Shown here: positions 63,533 through 64,000 of the stretch, piece by piece
Position numbering within the stretch: the stretch's first letter is position 1
Layout: each line of letters opens with the position of its first letter
NCBI RefSeq assembly: GCF_001027285.1
Contig: NZ_CP011509.1
Span: 8,952,501-9,016,500, forward strand
Length of the DNA stretch: 64,000 bases
Origin: Archangium gephyra
Lineage (GTDB): Bacteria > Myxococcota > Myxococcia > Myxococcales > Myxococcaceae
Direction of reading: 5' to 3'
Program-made: the position numbers and the translations under genes
The notes under the pieces: generated by a model
Database searches by the model: none
Told to the model about the DNA's origin: nothing
Seen by the model: the letters and a program-made list of their open reading frames with translations, nothing else

Positions 63533-64000
63533 CTACGCCACCTGCGTCTTCGGCTCCGACGTCGGCGCCGGGTGCTCGGACGCCATCGGCTTCGTCTCGT
63601 CCGCGCCGTGCATCATCCGCTTCAGGAACGGCGAGATGGCCAGCAGCACCACTCCCGCCACCGCCGTGGCCACCGTGATCGCCAGGAACAGGTCGAACTC
63701 GCCCAGCTTCTCCGCGAAGCCACCGATCAGACCCGCCAGGTAGTTGGCCACCGCGTTGGCGATGAACCACACGCCCATCAGCAGCGAGGCGAACCGCGTC
63801 GGCGCCAGCTTCGTCACCATCGACAGGCCCACCGGCGACAGGCACAGCTCTCCCGCCGTGTGGAAGAAGTAGGCCGCCACCACCCACATCAGTGCCGCCT
63901 TGCCCGCCGCCTCGCTCTGCTTGGACGCGCCCAGCATGAACACGAAGCCGAACGAGAGCAGCAACAGGCCCATCGCCATCTTCGCCGGAATCGACGGGTC
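63533..64000 (-). CDS. POT family transporter, C-terminal part (5' end off the window)
   Basis: 155 residues visible up to the window edge, without start codon. Recognised by AAYFFHTAGELCLSPVGLSMVTKLAP, the POT motif of helix 10-11, and further helices GVWFIANAVANYLAGLIGG and LFLAITVATAVAGVVLLAI. The end is a soluble tail (HPAPTSEPKTQVA). Homologous in family to the gene at 61930 but not to its sequence in this stretch, and the reading continues in frame through base 64000. Confidence 0.88.
   Translation of the reverse strand, partial: DPSIPAKMAMGLLLLSFGFVFMLGASKQSEAAGKAALMWVVAAYFFHTAGELCLSPVGLSMVTKLAPTRFASLLMGVWFIANAVANYLAGLIGGFAEKLGEFDLFLAITVATAVAGVVLLAISPFLKRMMHGADETKPMASEHPAPTSEPKTQVA

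Overview
The window is very GC-rich, densely coded DNA of a delta-proteobacterial (Myxococcota) type, most likely a Cystobacterineae myxobacterium (Archangium/Cystobacter/Myxococcus relatives). The main reasons are a full-length CdnL (CarD-like RNA polymerase partner) of 164 residues that matches the Myxococcus protein as I remember it, two single-pass FHA proteins, a Ser/Thr kinase fused to an AAA ATPase, several proteins of myxobacterial character without known function, and very strong third-position GC. No rRNA, tRNA, CRISPR array, transposase or integrase gene is visible. No gene-free stretch exceeds 300 bases; the longest are 53413-53705, 2390-2677 and 6487-6749.

Layout. 1-9.1 kb: an edge-truncated GAF-GGDEF protein; maf-yggS; a small zinc ribbon; a three-gene exported operon (DUF3108, GH123-like glycosidase, DUF3108); a MarR regulator overlapping tail-to-tail with a repeat-rich exported protein. 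9.1-16 kb: DUF507, uvrC, uvrB, an M28 peptidase. 15.8-26.5 kb: a methyltransferase, cysS, an FHA protein, cdnL, comEC, a CBM9-type lipoprotein, a second FHA protein, a PH-like membrane protein. 26.6-34.9 kb: purA, then addB-addA. 34.9-39.8 kb: a PAP2 phosphatase, a lower-GC two-gene insert bounded by a perfect 59-bp direct repeat, and a translationally coupled lipid cassette (KAS III-like synthase, DGAT/MGAT-like acyltransferase, SDR). 39.8-50.3 kb: a methyltransferase coupled to a large kinase-ATPase, a Crp-fold/patatin phospholipase with a small partner, an ECF sigma factor, a stand-alone response regulator, a GT1 glycosyltransferase and a metallophosphoesterase. 50.4-64 kb: an ASH/vWA surface lipoprotein, an EamA transporter, uvrA, an acetoacetate-decarboxylase-like protein, a second patatin, two envelope proteins, and two POT-family transporters tail to tail (the second cut by the window end).

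How the genes fit together. The window holds a complete UvrABC excision-repair set (uvrB-uvrC in one operon, uvrA 41 kb away), an AddAB-type break-resection helicase-nuclease, and housekeeping genes (cysS, purA, cdnL, maf). Several units look like lipid or envelope modules: the KAS III/acyltransferase/SDR cassette, two patatins, PAP2, and the DUF3108-glycosidase operon.

Most interesting: the 1.25 kb insert between two exact copies of the PAP2 gene's 3' end, carrying a secreted or lipoprotein-like gene and a small soluble partner; the lipid cassette, in which both the KAS III-like and SDR enzymes lack a canonical catalytic residue; an AddA subunit whose nuclease motif appears dead while AddB's is intact; and a hairpin repeat that occupies every long tail-to-tail gene gap in the window.
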